Of a stretch of 64,000 nucleotides of DNA, positions 1 to 8,143 are shown in pieces; positions within the stretch are counted from its first letter, which is position 1, and each line of letters starts with the position of its first letter. Location of the stretch: contig CAVYPZ010000003.1 of the NCBI GenBank assembly GCA_963770535.1, forward strand, positions 3,038,001 to 3,102,000, read 5' to 3'. The notes under the pieces were generated by a model. That model was not told the origin of the DNA, made no database searches, and was given only the letters and a program-made list of their open reading frames with translations. Source of the DNA: RYN-230 sp963770535 (lineage in GTDB: Bacteria; Actinomycetota; Actinomycetes; Streptosporangiales; Streptosporangiaceae). The position numbers and the translations under genes were made by a program.

Positions 1-104
1 ACGGTGATCCCGCGGAAGCGGGTCCGCATCGGGATCGCGAACGCGCGCAGCCCCGGCAGCGCGGCCGCCACCCGGTCACGCAGTCCCGGGGCAGCGTCCG
101 CCAC
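1..104 (-). CDS. menC: o-succinylbenzoate synthase, N-terminal fragment
   Basis: Only the first 34 codons lie in the window. The gene reads leftward off the edge from a GTG at 102-104, preceded by a GGGAGG ribosome-binding site. The translation contains AIPMRTRFRGIT. This is the start of actinobacterial MenC, the enolase-superfamily enzyme that dehydrates SHCHC to o-succinylbenzoate in menaquinone synthesis. The family assignment rests on this short motif and on the divergent menE gene, whose enzyme uses the MenC product. The catalytic residues lie outside the window and cannot be checked. Confidence 0.75.
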   Translation of the reverse strand, partial: MADAAPGLRDRVAAALPGLRAFAIPMRTRFRGIT

Positions 105-144
105 GAGGCACCCTCCCGGCTCGTTCGTCCATGATCCGCCCGGC

Positions 145-150
145 TAACCT
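145..150 (+). promoter_or_regulatory. -10 element (TAACCT) for a leaderless menE mRNA
   Basis: TAACCT fits the actinobacterial TANNNT -10 consensus and ends seven bases before the ATG at 158. Transcription would then start at or next to the start codon. No ribosome-binding site precedes that ATG, which agrees with leaderless translation. Confidence 0.5.
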
Positions 151-157
151 TACGTCG

Positions 158-1354
158 ATGACTTCCCGCCCCTTGCATGCAGTGCTGCTTCCCGCGGCCG
201 CAGGGGCCGGGCGGCTGCTGGAAGCGCTGGGCGCGGCCCTGGACGGCACCGGGCCGGCGCTGCTGCCCGTGGATCCCCGGCTGCCCGCCGGGCGGGTGGC
301 GGCCCTGCTCCAGGCCCTGCGCCCCGCCACCCTGGAAACCCTTCACGGTCCCCAACGGCTCGATCCGGGTGACTCCCCGGGCGTGACCCCGGGGACCGCG
401 GTGGTGATCGCCACCTCCGGGTTGACCGGGGAGCCCAAGGGAGTCGAGCTGAGCGCGGCGGCGCTGCGCCATTCGGCGCGGGCCAGCCTGGACCGGATCG
501 GCGCCCGGCCCGGTGAGGCGTGGCTCTCGTGCCTGCCGCCGAGTCACATCTCCGGCCTGCAGGTCTTCATGCGCTCGCTGCTGTCCGGGGCGGCGCCGGT
601 GGTCCTCGACCGGCTGACTGTGCAGGGCGCCGCCAGCGCGGGCACCGCCTATGTGTCTCTCGTCCCGACCCAGGTGCGTCACCTGCTGGACGAGCCCGGC
701 GGCCGGGAGGCGCTGGCCGGGTTCCGGGCGATCCTGCTCGGCGGGGCCGCGTCGCCGGCCGGGCTGCGCGCCGGAGCGGCCGCGGCAGGAGCCCGGGTGA
801 TCACCACCTACGGCATGTCCGAGACATGCGGAGGATGCGTCTACGACGGGGAGCCACTGGACGGGGTGTCGGTCCGGATCGGCCCGGACGGGCGGATCCG
901 GCTGGCCGGCCCGGTCCTGTTCTCCGGATACCGGGGGCGGCCCGGGCTGACGGCGGCCGCCCTGGACAGCGGCTGGTTCGTCACGTCCGACGTGGGCGAG
1001 CTGGACCCCGCGGGCCGGCTGACGGTCCGGGGCCGCGCCGACGGCATGATCACCACGGGCGGCGAGAAGGTCTCGGCCGACGAGGTCGCGTCGGTGCTGG
1101 AGGGCTGCCCCGGGGTCCGGGAGGCCGTCGTCGTCGGCCGGCCCGATCCCGAATGGGGCGAGCTGGTCACCGCGATCGTGGTCCCCGCCGACCCGGCCGC
1201 GCCGCCCGCACTGGAGCTGCTGCGGGGGTTCGCCCGCGGCCGGCTGCCGGATTACGCGGCGCCGCGGGCGGTCGTGGTGGTGCCGGCGGTCCCGCTCCTG
1301 TCCTCGGGGAAGCCCGACCTGCGCGCGCTGCGGCTGCTGGCGCAGCAGGACTGA
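158..1354 (+). CDS. menE: o-succinylbenzoate-CoA ligase
   Basis: A 398-residue adenylate-forming enzyme that activates o-succinylbenzoate with ATP and CoA in menaquinone synthesis. Visible motifs are the phosphate-binding loop TSGLTGEPKGVEL (about residues 86-98), ITTYGMSETCGG (about 214-225), TGGEKVSADEV near 300 and the C-terminal catalytic lysine in LLSSGKPDLRAL (about 383). At about 400 residues it has the usual length of short actinobacterial MenE proteins. The ATG at 158 is preferred over the one at 131 because a -10 element sits seven bases before it. It is divergent from menC, the enzyme that makes its substrate. A general acyl-CoA ligase is possible on sequence alone, but the neighbour makes MenE likely. 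Confidence 0.88.
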   Translation: MTSRPLHAVLLPAAAGAGRLLEALGAALDGTGPALLPVDPRLPAGRVAALLQALRPATLETLHGPQRLDPGDSPGVTPGTAVVIATSGLTGEPKGVELSAAALRHSARASLDRIGARPGEAWLSCLPPSHISGLQVFMRSLLSGAAPVVLDRLTVQGAASAGTAYVSLVPTQVRHLLDEPGGREALAGFRAILLGGAASPAGLRAGAAAAGARVITTYGMSETCGGCVYDGEPLDGVSVRIGPDGRIRLAGPVLFSGYRGRPGLTAAALDSGWFVTSDVGELDPAGRLTVRGRADGMITTGGEKVSADEVASVLEGCPGVREAVVVGRPDPEWGELVTAIVVPADPAAPPALELLRGFARGRLPDYAAPRAVVVVPAVPLLSSGKPDLRALRLLAQQD

Positions 1355-1501
1355 CGCGCGGGCAGGACTAAGCGGCGCCGCGGGCGCGTTGTCGTGCACG
1401 GGGACCGGGCCCTGAGGGATTCAGGACGCGGGACCGCCGGGAACCGGCGGGGCCGCAGCCGGATTTCTGCGCGCCCGGGCACGGCAGGGTGGCACGGGAC
1501 G

Positions 1502-1526
1502 GGAACAATTGGCTCCCGCCAGCGTT
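1502..1526 (+). promoter_or_regulatory. ECF-type promoter candidate upstream of the sigma factor gene
   Basis: GGAAC at 1502-1506 and GTT at 1524-1526 are separated by 17 bases. This resembles promoters read by ECF stress sigma factors of the SigR/SigH/SigE type (GGAAY, about 16-19 bases, GTT). It lies 120 bases before the sigma gene start. The actinobacterial hrdB and sigB genes are known to carry such stress promoters, so the position makes sense. It is inferred from sequence match only. Confidence 0.4.
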
Positions 1527-1646
1527 AATACATAGTGCCCGCGCTTCACAGTAGCAAGTGCTGCGGACCGCTGGAGCACACCGATGACGCGGATACGTGC
1601 TGACGTATGTGCGCACTGCGCGCCCACGAAGGGAGGAGGTGCCTCG

Positions 1647-3035
1647 ATGCCAAGGAATGCCACCGCCAGGCGGGATGCCGAGGTTGCCGACGAGGCGGCC
1701 ACCACGCGTGTGGACGAGCTGGTCCAGCTGGGCCGCGGGCAGGGGTACCTGTCCCTGACCGAGCTGCGCGCGGCGTTCGGTGACGCGGGCGTTTCCCCCG
1801 CGGAAGGCCGGTCCATCATCCGGGAGCTGGCGGAAGCCGGCGTGCGGCTGGGTGATGAGCCGGGTGGGGGCGCTGCCCCCGCGGGCACTGCCTCCGCGGG
1901 CACTGTCTCCAAGCGAGCACGGACGGGCACGGAGGACATGACTACAGCACAACTGACCGCATCGACTAACGCTGCCGAGGAGCCCGCGCTGGACAGCCTG
2001 GACTCGGCCGAGGCCGAGGCGGTCGCGCTGGCCGAGGCGGGACCCGTGCAGGAGCTGGCCGGGAGCACCGCGCCGGGCACGGCCCAGCCGGCGCTGGCCG
2101 AGGTGGACCTGGACGACCAGACCTCGGCCATGGGCGACTCGGTGCACACGTACCTGAAGTCCATCGGGCGGACCAGCCTGCTCACCGCCGAGCAGGAGGT
2201 CAACCTGGCCAAGCGCATCGAGGCGGGCCTGTTCGCCGAGCACAAGCTGGCCACCGAGCCTGACCTGGACGCGGGTTACCGCCGTGACCTCGAGGACGTG
2301 GCCGAGGACGGCCGGCGGGCCAAGGCGCACATGCTGGAGGCGAACCTGCGCCTCGTGGTGTCGGTGGCCAAGAAGTACAGCGACCGCGGCCTGTCCCTGC
2401 TCGACGTGGTCCAGGAAGGCAACCTGGGCCTGATCCGGGCGGTCGAGAAGTTCGACTACACCAAGGGCTACAAGTTCTCCACCTACGCGATGTGGTGGAT
2501 CCGGCAGGCGATCCAGCGCGGCTTCGCCGACTCGGCGCGGACCATCCGGCTCCCGGTGCACGTGCTGGAGATGCTGAGCAAGCTGAGCCGGGTCGAGCGG
2601 GACATGCACCAGCGGCTCGGGCGTGAGCCCACCCCCGAGGAGCTGGCCGTCGAGCTGGACCGGACCCCGGACCAGATCGAGGAGCTGCTGCGCACCAGCC
2701 GCCAGCCGATCAGCCTGGACTCCACCATCGGCGAGGACGGCGAGACCAGCATCGGTGACCTGATCGAGGACGTCGACGCCCCGGAGGCCTCCGAGCTGGT
2801 GGACCGGCAGCTGATGGCCGACCAGCTGCGGCACGCCCTGGACGGGCTGACCCAGCGCGAGGCCACGATCATGGCGATGCGGTTCGGCCTGTACGACGGC
2901 AACCCGCACACGCTGGATGAGATCGGCCGGGCGCTCGGCCTGACCCGGGAGCGGATCAGGCAGCTGGAGAAGCAGTCGCTGTCCAAGCTGCGCCACCCCA
3001 GCCGGGCCCAGCCGCTGCTCGACTACGCCAGCTGA
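1647..3035 (+). CDS. RNA polymerase sigma factor, primary type (RpoD/HrdB/SigB-like)
   Basis: A 462-residue sigma-70 protein. A region 1.1-like segment occurs near residues 20-60 (LVQLGRGQGYLSLTEL), followed by a low-complexity linker. Regions 1.2-2 follow (YLKSIGRTSLLTAEQEV; GYKFSTYAMWWIRQAI near 275-290), then region 3 and a region 4 helix-turn-helix (ALGLTRERIRQLEKQS). The intact region 2.4 and 4.2 motifs indicate recognition of standard -35/-10 promoters. The ATG at 1647 is chosen for the strong GGGAGGAGG at 1631-1639; the open frame extends 21 codons further upstream. It could be the housekeeping factor or a close group-2 paralogue; without the rest of the genome this is undecided, so no symbol is given. 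Confidence 0.9.
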   Translation: MPRNATARRDAEVADEAATTRVDELVQLGRGQGYLSLTELRAAFGDAGVSPAEGRSIIRELAEAGVRLGDEPGGGAAPAGTASAGTVSKRARTGTEDMTTAQLTASTNAAEEPALDSLDSAEAEAVALAEAGPVQELAGSTAPGTAQPALAEVDLDDQTSAMGDSVHTYLKSIGRTSLLTAEQEVNLAKRIEAGLFAEHKLATEPDLDAGYRRDLEDVAEDGRRAKAHMLEANLRLVVSVAKKYSDRGLSLLDVVQEGNLGLIRAVEKFDYTKGYKFSTYAMWWIRQAIQRGFADSARTIRLPVHVLEMLSKLSRVERDMHQRLGREPTPEELAVELDRTPDQIEELLRTSRQPISLDSTIGEDGETSIGDLIEDVDAPEASELVDRQLMADQLRHALDGLTQREATIMAMRFGLYDGNPHTLDEIGRALGLTRERIRQLEKQSLSKLRHPSRAQPLLDYAS

Positions 3036-3129
3036 GGAGCTGACGGCCGCTAGCCGTCCCGGACGGCCCCGGCCCGGGCGGGCCGGGCACGTCCGGGCCG
3101 GCATGCCCGGCGGATGCTGTACTGGAACC

Positions 3130-4050
3130 GTGGAACCCACGCCTGACGAGCCGCCGGGCACCCCGGTGCGGCGTGACCACGGCGGTCACGACGCGCCTGC
3201 CGGGGAGCAGGCCCGGTACTGGCGGCACGCGGCGGTGCCGGGCGTGGACCTGCTGCGGGCCACCTACGTGACCCACCGCTACGCCCGGCACGCCCACGAG
3301 ACGTACACGCTCGCCCTGATCGAGGACGGGGTGGAGGAGTTCCGTTACGGCGGCAGCCTGCTGCGGGCCGGCCGGGGGGCGGTCGCGCTGCTCAACCCGG
3401 AGATGGTGCACACCGGCCACGCCGGCGTGCCCGCAGGCTGGTCCTACCGGGTGCTGTATCCCGCGGTCAGCCTGGTCCGCGAGGTCGCCGCGGAACTGAC
3501 CGGATCCCCGGGCACCCCGTTTTTCCCGGACACGGTCGTCGACGATCGCGGCAGCGCCCGGCTGGTCCGGGCCGCCCACCTGGCCGCCGAGCACGGCGAC
3601 CCGCTGGCCTCGGCCAGCCTGCTGCACCAGGCCCTGGGCCGGCTGCTGCGTGAGCACGCCCGGGCCGGGACCCGGTCCCGGCCGCGGGAGGGCCGGCCTG
3701 TGGTGCGCACCGCGGTGTCGCTGCTGCGCGAGCGGGTCACCGACCCGCCCACGCTGGAGGAGCTGGCGCTGGCCACGGGGGTCGGGCCGTTCGCCCTGAT
3801 GCGGGCCTTCCGGGCGGAGACCGGGCTGCCGCCGCACGCGTATCTCAACCAGCTCCGGGTCCGGCAGGCCCGGCGGCTGCTGGACCGCGGCGTGCCGCCC
3901 GCGCAGGCCGCCGCGGAAGCCGGGTTCGCCGACCAGGCTCACCTGACCCGGCACTTCAAGCGCATGGTGGGGGTGCCGCCCGGGGCGTATCAGCGGGCCC
4001 GCCAGAGCGCGCCGCATCCCGCCTGGCGGGCCGGGGCCGGGACAGCCTGA
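3130..4050 (+). CDS. AraC-family transcriptional regulator
   Basis: A 306-residue regulator. The N-terminal cupin-like sensing domain begins with HRYARHAHETYTLALIEDG. The C-terminal double helix-turn-helix domain (about residues 195-295) contains LEELALATGVGPFALMRAF and AGFADQAHLTRHFKRMVGVPP. It lies immediately upstream of azlCD on the same strand. AraC regulators often control adjacent amino-acid exporters, so azlCD is the likely target. A GTG at 3130 gives the best N-terminus, but no good ribosome-binding site is visible and an ATG at 3103 is in frame. A long hairpin separates it from azlC. Confidence 0.88.
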   Translation: MEPTPDEPPGTPVRRDHGGHDAPAGEQARYWRHAAVPGVDLLRATYVTHRYARHAHETYTLALIEDGVEEFRYGGSLLRAGRGAVALLNPEMVHTGHAGVPAGWSYRVLYPAVSLVREVAAELTGSPGTPFFPDTVVDDRGSARLVRAAHLAAEHGDPLASASLLHQALGRLLREHARAGTRSRPREGRPVVRTAVSLLRERVTDPPTLEELALATGVGPFALMRAFRAETGLPPHAYLNQLRVRQARRLLDRGVPPAQAAAEAGFADQAHLTRHFKRMVGVPPGAYQRARQSAPHPAWRAGAGTA

Positions 4051-4093
4051 GGCGCACCGCAGCGGGGAATCCGTCGGCCTGACCCGCGTCCCG

Positions 4094-4147
4094 CCGTTAG
4101 CGCGGTGCATCGTGTGCGCCTGGCCGCACGATGCACCGCGCTAACGG
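4094..4147. terminator. 21-bp perfect inverted repeat with 12-base loop
   Basis: Positions 4094-4114 are exactly complementary to 4127-4147, with a 12-base loop. It lies 44 bases after the AraC regulator stop and 87 bases before azlC. No T-run follows, as is common for actinomycete terminators. A terminator isolating the regulator from azlCD is the plain reading. A dyad operator is possible, since the stem is longer and more perfect than most terminators. Confidence 0.55.
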
Positions 4148-4220
4148 TCTTGCCGGCTGGGGTCCGGCGGCCTGCGGCGCAGCCGCAATAACGTTCAAGG
4201 CAGCGGGCGGCGGCACGCCC

Positions 4221-4226
4221 TAGCCT
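4221..4226 (+). promoter_or_regulatory. -10 element (TAGCCT) for a leaderless azlC mRNA
   Basis: TAGCCT is followed by exactly seven bases and then the azlC ATG at 4234. This is the spacing expected if transcription begins at the start codon. No Shine-Dalgarno sequence is present. Confidence 0.45.
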
Positions 4227-4233
4227 CCCGGGT

Positions 4234-5088
4234 ATGGCAGACACCCCAGCAGGCCCGGTGCACCGCGCGGCACGGGACGGGATCGCGCTCGGCCTGGCGG
4301 TAGGCACCTCCGGGCTGGCGTTCGGGGCAGCCGCGGTGGCGTCGGGGCTGAGCGTGGCGCAGGCCTGCGTGCTGAGCCTGGCCGCCTACACCGGCGCGTC
4401 GCAGTTCGCGCTGGCCGCCGCGGTGGCCGGCGGCGGCAACCTGGTCGCCGGGACCGCCAGCGCTGTCCTGCTCGGAAGCCGCAACGGCCTGTACGGGCTG
4501 CGCCTGGCCAGCCTGCTTGGCTTCCGCGGCCCGTTCCGGCTGCTGGCCGCGCTGGGCATCACCGACGAATCGACCGCGGTCGCCCTGGCCCAGCCAGCCG
4601 GCGGCCAGCGGGGGCGCGCCGCGGCCAGGGCCGGTTTCCTGGCCACCTTCGGCAGCCTCTACCTGACCTGGAACGCCGCGACCCTGGCCGGGGCGCTGGG
4701 CGCGGGGCGGCTCGGTTCCCCCGGCTCGCTCGGCCTGGATGTGGTGGGACCCGCGGCGTTCCTGGCGTTGCTGTGGCCGCGGCTGCGTGACGGGCGGACC
4801 GAGCGGGCGGTCGCGCTGGCCGGGGCGGTGATCGCGCTGGCCGCCACGCCGTTCTGCCCGCCCGGCCTCCCGGTGGTGCTGGCCGCGGCGGCCGCGCTCG
4901 GTGCCGCGCTGCTGCTGCCGGCCAGCGCGCCGCGGCCCGCCGGCGGCGCTCCCGGCCCGGCCCCCGCGGCGGACGTGGCCGGCGTTCCCGGCCCGGCCCA
5001 GGCGGGGGAAACGGCCCGGGCGGACACGGCCCGGGCGGCGGACACGGCGGGGCCTGCGGGCGCGGCGGGCGAGAGGCCGGGCCGGTGA
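4234..5088 (+). CDS. azlC: AzlC-family branched-chain amino acid exporter, large subunit
   Basis: A 284-residue membrane protein of the AzlC family, the large subunit of two-component branched-chain amino acid exporters. The N-terminal block GIALGLAVGTSGLAFGAAAV and the following YTGASQFALAAAV are typical of the family, and several hydrophobic helices follow. From about residue 230 there is a Pro/Ala/Gly-rich hydrophilic tail of roughly 50 residues that the core family does not need. The gene overlaps azlD by four bases (ATGA-type), implying translational coupling, and the AraC gene just upstream is a likely regulator. The substrate (Leu, Ile, Val or an analogue) is inferred from the family. 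Confidence 0.88.
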   Translation: MADTPAGPVHRAARDGIALGLAVGTSGLAFGAAAVASGLSVAQACVLSLAAYTGASQFALAAAVAGGGNLVAGTASAVLLGSRNGLYGLRLASLLGFRGPFRLLAALGITDESTAVALAQPAGGQRGRAAARAGFLATFGSLYLTWNAATLAGALGAGRLGSPGSLGLDVVGPAAFLALLWPRLRDGRTERAVALAGAVIALAATPFCPPGLPVVLAAAAALGAALLLPASAPRPAGGAPGPAPAADVAGVPGPAQAGETARADTARAADTAGPAGAAGERPGR

Positions 5089-5402
5089 GCGGGACCTGGA
5101 TCGCCGTGCTGGTCACCGCGGTGTCCTGCTACGCGCTGAAACTGGCGGGCCTGACCGTGCCGCCCAGCTGGCTGGCGCATCCCCGGGCGCAGCGATTCGC
5201 CAGCCTGGTCCCGGTGGCGCTGCTCGCCGCGCTGATCGCGGTACAGGCCGCGGGCCGGGGCCAGTCCCTGGCCCTCGACCCGGCCCGCCTGGCCGGCCTG
5301 GGCGCGGCGGCCGCCGCGCTCCTGCTGCGGGCGCCGTTCCTGGTCGTCATCCTGGCCGCCGCGGGCACCGCCGCCGGGCTGCGTGCCCTCGGGGTGGCCT
5401 GA
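5085..5402 (+). CDS. azlD: AzlD-family small subunit of the branched-chain amino acid exporter
   Basis: A 105-residue hydrophobic protein with about four predicted membrane segments, the normal size and form of AzlD. It starts with a GTG that overlaps the azlC stop by four bases. Family features include YALKLAGLTVPPSWL near the N-terminus, FASLVPVALLAALIAVQA in the middle and a C-terminal hydrophobic pair of helices. AzlC and AzlD act together as the exporter. The tight overlap supports equal production of the two subunits. Confidence 0.87.
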   Translation: MSGTWIAVLVTAVSCYALKLAGLTVPPSWLAHPRAQRFASLVPVALLAALIAVQAAGRGQSLALDPARLAGLGAAAAALLLRAPFLVVILAAAGTAAGLRALGVA

Positions 5403-5438
5403 CCTCAGCGCCGGCCCGGTGAGCGGGCGGCGGCGCGA

Positions 5439-5444
5439 TAAAGT
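5439..5444 (+). promoter_or_regulatory. -10 element (TAAAGT) for a leaderless acetyltransferase mRNA
   Basis: TAAAGT is followed by six bases and then the GTG at 5451. No ribosome-binding site is visible, so a leaderless transcript is likely. Confidence 0.45.
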
Positions 5445-5450
5445 GCCCGC

Positions 5451-5903
5451 GTGACTGTGAGCGTCGAGGTACTGCGTGAAGCAACCGATGAGGTCGTCGA
5501 GGCCTTCGGGGTCCTGCTGCCCCAGTTGTCCAGCAGCGCTGCCCCGGCTGACCGGGCAGTGCTGGCGCGGGTGGTCGAGTCCGACGCCACCACGCTGCTC
5601 ATCGCCCGGTCGGGCGGGAAGATCGCCGGGACGCTGTCGCTGGTGATGTTCCCGATCCCCACGGGAGTGCGGGCCTGGATCGAGGACGTGATCGTGGACG
5701 AGGCCGCGCGGGGGCAGGGCATCGGCCAGGTCCTGACCAGCGAGGCGCTGCGTATCGCCCGGGAGGCCGGGGCCAGGACCGTGGACCTCACCTCGCGGCC
5801 TTCCCGGGAGGCAGCCGGCCGGCTCTACGAGCGCGCCGGCTTCCAGTCCCGCTCGACCCGCCTGTACCGCTACACGTTCACCGACCACGAGGCCGCCTCG
5901 TAG
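5451..5903 (+). CDS. GNAT-family N-acetyltransferase
   Basis: A 150-residue single-domain GNAT enzyme. Motif A, the acetyl-CoA pyrophosphate loop, is visible as VIVDEAARGQGIGQVLTSEA (about residues 82-101), and the C-terminal motif B is REAAGRLYERAGFQ. Such enzymes transfer an acetyl group to an amine of a small molecule or protein; the acceptor cannot be told from sequence. The GTG at 5451 is supported by the leaderless -10 element. It ends 62 bases from a convergent aminotransferase gene, with a small tandem repeat in the gap. Confidence 0.85.
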   Translation: MTVSVEVLREATDEVVEAFGVLLPQLSSSAAPADRAVLARVVESDATTLLIARSGGKIAGTLSLVMFPIPTGVRAWIEDVIVDEAARGQGIGQVLTSEALRIAREAGARTVDLTSRPSREAAGRLYERAGFQSRSTRLYRYTFTDHEAAS

Positions 5904-5904
5904 C

Positions 5905-5952
5905 GGGCGGGGAGGCTGCCGGGCGGGGAGGCTGCCGGGCGGGGAGGCTGCC
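5905..5952. repeat. Three exact tandem copies of a 16-bp unit
   Basis: The unit GGGCGGGGAGGCTGCC occurs at 5905-5920, 5921-5936 and 5937-5952 without mismatch, then a partial copy follows. It fills the gap between two convergent genes. It looks like a slippage-prone minisatellite and should vary in copy number between strains. Confidence 0.9.
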
Positions 5953-5964
5953 GGGCGGGCAGAG

Positions 5965-7170
5965 CTACCCGGCCAGGTCGGCGACCGCCTCGAGCAGCCG
6001 GTCCACATCGGAGCGGTCGTTGTAGTGGACCAGGCCTGCGCGCACCGCTCCCCCCGAGTCGCGGATGCCGAGCGCGCCGGTCAGTTCCCACGCGTAGTTG
6101 TGCCCGCTCCACACGTTGATGCCGCGGCCGGCGAGGTAGCGCGCCACGTCGCCGGGCCGGCGCCCGGCCACGCCGAAGTAGGCGGTCGGCGCCCGGTGGG
6201 CCGCCTTCCCGTAGCAGGTGACATGACCCATCGCGGCCAGGCCGTCCAGCAGGGCATGGAACAGGCTCTGCTCGTATGCCTCCACCGCGGCCATGGAGGT
6301 GAGCAGCCGCTGGCGGCGCGGGCCGGCCGCGCTGGCATCCAGCCGGGCCAGGTGCTCGACGGCCGCGGTGACCCCGGCCAGGTCGGCGAAGGGCGGGGTG
6401 CCCTGCTCGAAACGCTCGGGCACCGAGTCGGGAGCGGGCATCAGCTTGTCGGGATGCAGCGTCTCGAGCAGCGCGGGGTCGGCGATCACCGCCCCGACGT
6501 GCGGCCCCGACCATTTGTACGCGCTCGTCGCGTAGAAGTCCGCGCCGAGAGCGGCCAGGTCGACGGGGCCATGCGGGGTGGCGTGCACCCCGTCCACATA
6601 CGTGAGCGCGCCCGCCGCGCGCGCCTGGGCGGTGATCGCGGGCACGTCCGGCCTGGTGCCGAGGACGTTGCTGGCCGCGGTGACCGCGACCAGCCGGGTC
6701 CGGCCGGTCAGCAGGTCGGCGTACTGGGACGCGGGAAGCTCGCCTGTCGATATGTCGACTTCTGCCCAGCGAATGGTGGCGCCGGCCCGCCGGGCCGCGT
6801 GAATCCAGGGCCGGACGTTCGCGTCGTGGTCGAGCCGGGAGACAACGACCTCGTCGCCCGCGCTCCACTGACTGGCCAGGGTGTAAGCCAGCCGGTAGGT
6901 GAGCGTGGTCATGTTCGGCCCGAGGATCACCCCGGCGGCGCTGCCGCCGACCAGGTCGGCGACGGCCTGGCGGCATCCGGCGGTCAGCTCGGCCGACCGC
7001 TGGCTGGCCGGGAACTCGCCGCCCGCGTTGCCCAGGCCGGCCCGGTAGGCGGCGCCGATGGCCTCGATCACGCTGGCCGGGACCTGGGTGCCCGCGGCAC
7101 CGTCCAGGTACGCGAACCCGTCCGTGAGGGCCGGGTAGGCCGCCCGCACGGAACCGACATCGAATGCCAT
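5965..7170 (-). CDS. Cysteine desulfurase-like class-V aminotransferase (PLP)
   Basis: A 401-residue PLP-dependent class-V aminotransferase related to SufS/CsdA. Visible features are the N-terminal FAYLDGAAGTQVP, the cofactor-region motif RLDHDANVRPW, VDGVHATPHG, and the Schiff-base lysine in ATSAYKWSGPH. The N-terminal DGAAGTQ and the EQGTPPFADLAGV segment are features of the cysteine-desulfurase-like subfamily, whose substrate is often unknown. No sufB, sufU or iscU lies nearby, so a role in Fe-S assembly is not supported by context. The ATG at 7170 is chosen because GGAAGGGAAGG lies just upstream; a start six codons earlier is possible. It probably reads with the next upstream gene. Confidence 0.82.
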   Translation of the reverse strand: MAFDVGSVRAAYPALTDGFAYLDGAAGTQVPASVIEAIGAAYRAGLGNAGGEFPASQRSAELTAGCRQAVADLVGGSAAGVILGPNMTTLTYRLAYTLASQWSAGDEVVVSRLDHDANVRPWIHAARRAGATIRWAEVDISTGELPASQYADLLTGRTRLVAVTAASNVLGTRPDVPAITAQARAAGALTYVDGVHATPHGPVDLAALGADFYATSAYKWSGPHVGAVIADPALLETLHPDKLMPAPDSVPERFEQGTPPFADLAGVTAAVEHLARLDASAAGPRRQRLLTSMAAVEAYEQSLFHALLDGLAAMGHVTCYGKAAHRAPTAYFGVAGRRPGDVARYLAGRGINVWSGHNYAWELTGALGIRDSGGAVRAGLVHYNDRSDVDRLLEAVADLAG

Positions 7171-7277
7171 CAGCACCTTCCCTTCCATGAGCCCGCGGGC
7201 GCGGTGGCCGGCTGCCGGGTCCCGGCACGGGCCGGCTGGCTACCGGGGCCGGCCGGCCACCGGGCGCGCGGCGCGGG

Positions 7278-8024
7278 CTACAGCACCGGGCCGGGAAAAC
7301 TCCCGCCCACCGGAATCCTGCCCGATGCCCGGAGCATGACATGCCACGGGTCCTCCCGTACCGCTGCCCCGGCCAGCCGGCCGCCCCGGCCCCGGGCCGC
7401 CACGGCCTCCTGCGCCGCGTGCTCAAGCCCGGCCCAGGCGAGCAGGTGCGGCAGCCCCGCCCGCCACCCGCGGAGCAGGATCTCCGGGTCCGCGGGGCGG
7501 TAGTCCTTCCCCAGCGCCCGGGCCAGATCCCAGGCGTGCAGATGCCATTCCGCGCACGCGGCGCCCGCCATCCCGCCGACCGTGACCAGCGTGTCGCGGT
7601 ACTGGTGGTGAGGCAGATCCCAGATCGGCAGCAGGCGCTGCGCGTACAGCCGGGCCGAGCTGGCGAACGCGTCGATATGCTCCGGCCCCGTCGCGTCGGG
7701 CAGGGCAGCAAGCTCGGCGGCGTTCTGCCGGGCCAGCTTGCGGGCCAGCGTGTCGGGATGCACCCCCGTGGCCATGAGCCGGGCCAGCCGGCTGGCCGGC
7801 GCGTCGTCAAGGTACTCGTGGAAGTCGTCGGCGACGCAGCGCAGGTGGCCGGCCAGGTCAGTCACCCGCCACTCGGGGCAGGGTGACGGCGCCAGCCAGC
7901 CGGCGTCGCTGAACTGCGCGGACAGCTGGCAGATTACGGTCACGCCGTCGTGAAAGGCGGCGAGCGCCGGGCCAGGCGACCAGCTGCGCGCCGGTGGCCT
8001 GCCCCCCGAATCCGTGCGCTCCAC
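7278..8024 (-). CDS. Mycothiol-dependent maleylpyruvate isomerase / DinB-like family protein
   Basis: A 248-residue protein of the DinB/MDMPI fold. The N-terminal half carries PSPCPEWRVTDLAGHLRCVADDFHEYL, where the PEW...DLAGH pattern supplies one metal-ligand histidine. A second histidine cluster, AACAEWHLHAWDLARAL, sits near residue 170. Family members bind a divalent metal and use mycothiol, or act as uncharacterised transferases. The GTG at 8024 is preferred because AGGGAGGGA lies just before it; the open frame continues 32 codons upstream with atypical sequence. It is the first of two such proteins in the window. The substrate is unknown. Confidence 0.75.
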   Translation of the reverse strand: MERTDSGGRPPARSWSPGPALAAFHDGVTVICQLSAQFSDAGWLAPSPCPEWRVTDLAGHLRCVADDFHEYLDDAPASRLARLMATGVHPDTLARKLARQNAAELAALPDATGPEHIDAFASSARLYAQRLLPIWDLPHHQYRDTLVTVGGMAGAACAEWHLHAWDLARALGKDYRPADPEILLRGWRAGLPHLLAWAGLEHAAQEAVAARGRGGRLAGAAVREDPWHVMLRASGRIPVGGSFPGPVL

Positions 8025-8143
8025 GGTCCCTCCCTGCCGGCGCATGGCACCGCCGTGCGAGCCCCCCCGGGGTAGCCAGCGTGCCAGAGTTGCGGTGCCG
8101 CCGCTACCCGGCAACCACATAGCGGCGACGAGGTGACAGAGCT

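Noticed and set aside
6025..7503. 492-codon open frame opposite the class-V aminotransferase
   Set aside because: Low-complexity Arg/Gly/Val sequence and no ribosome site; the aminotransferase has full family motifs.
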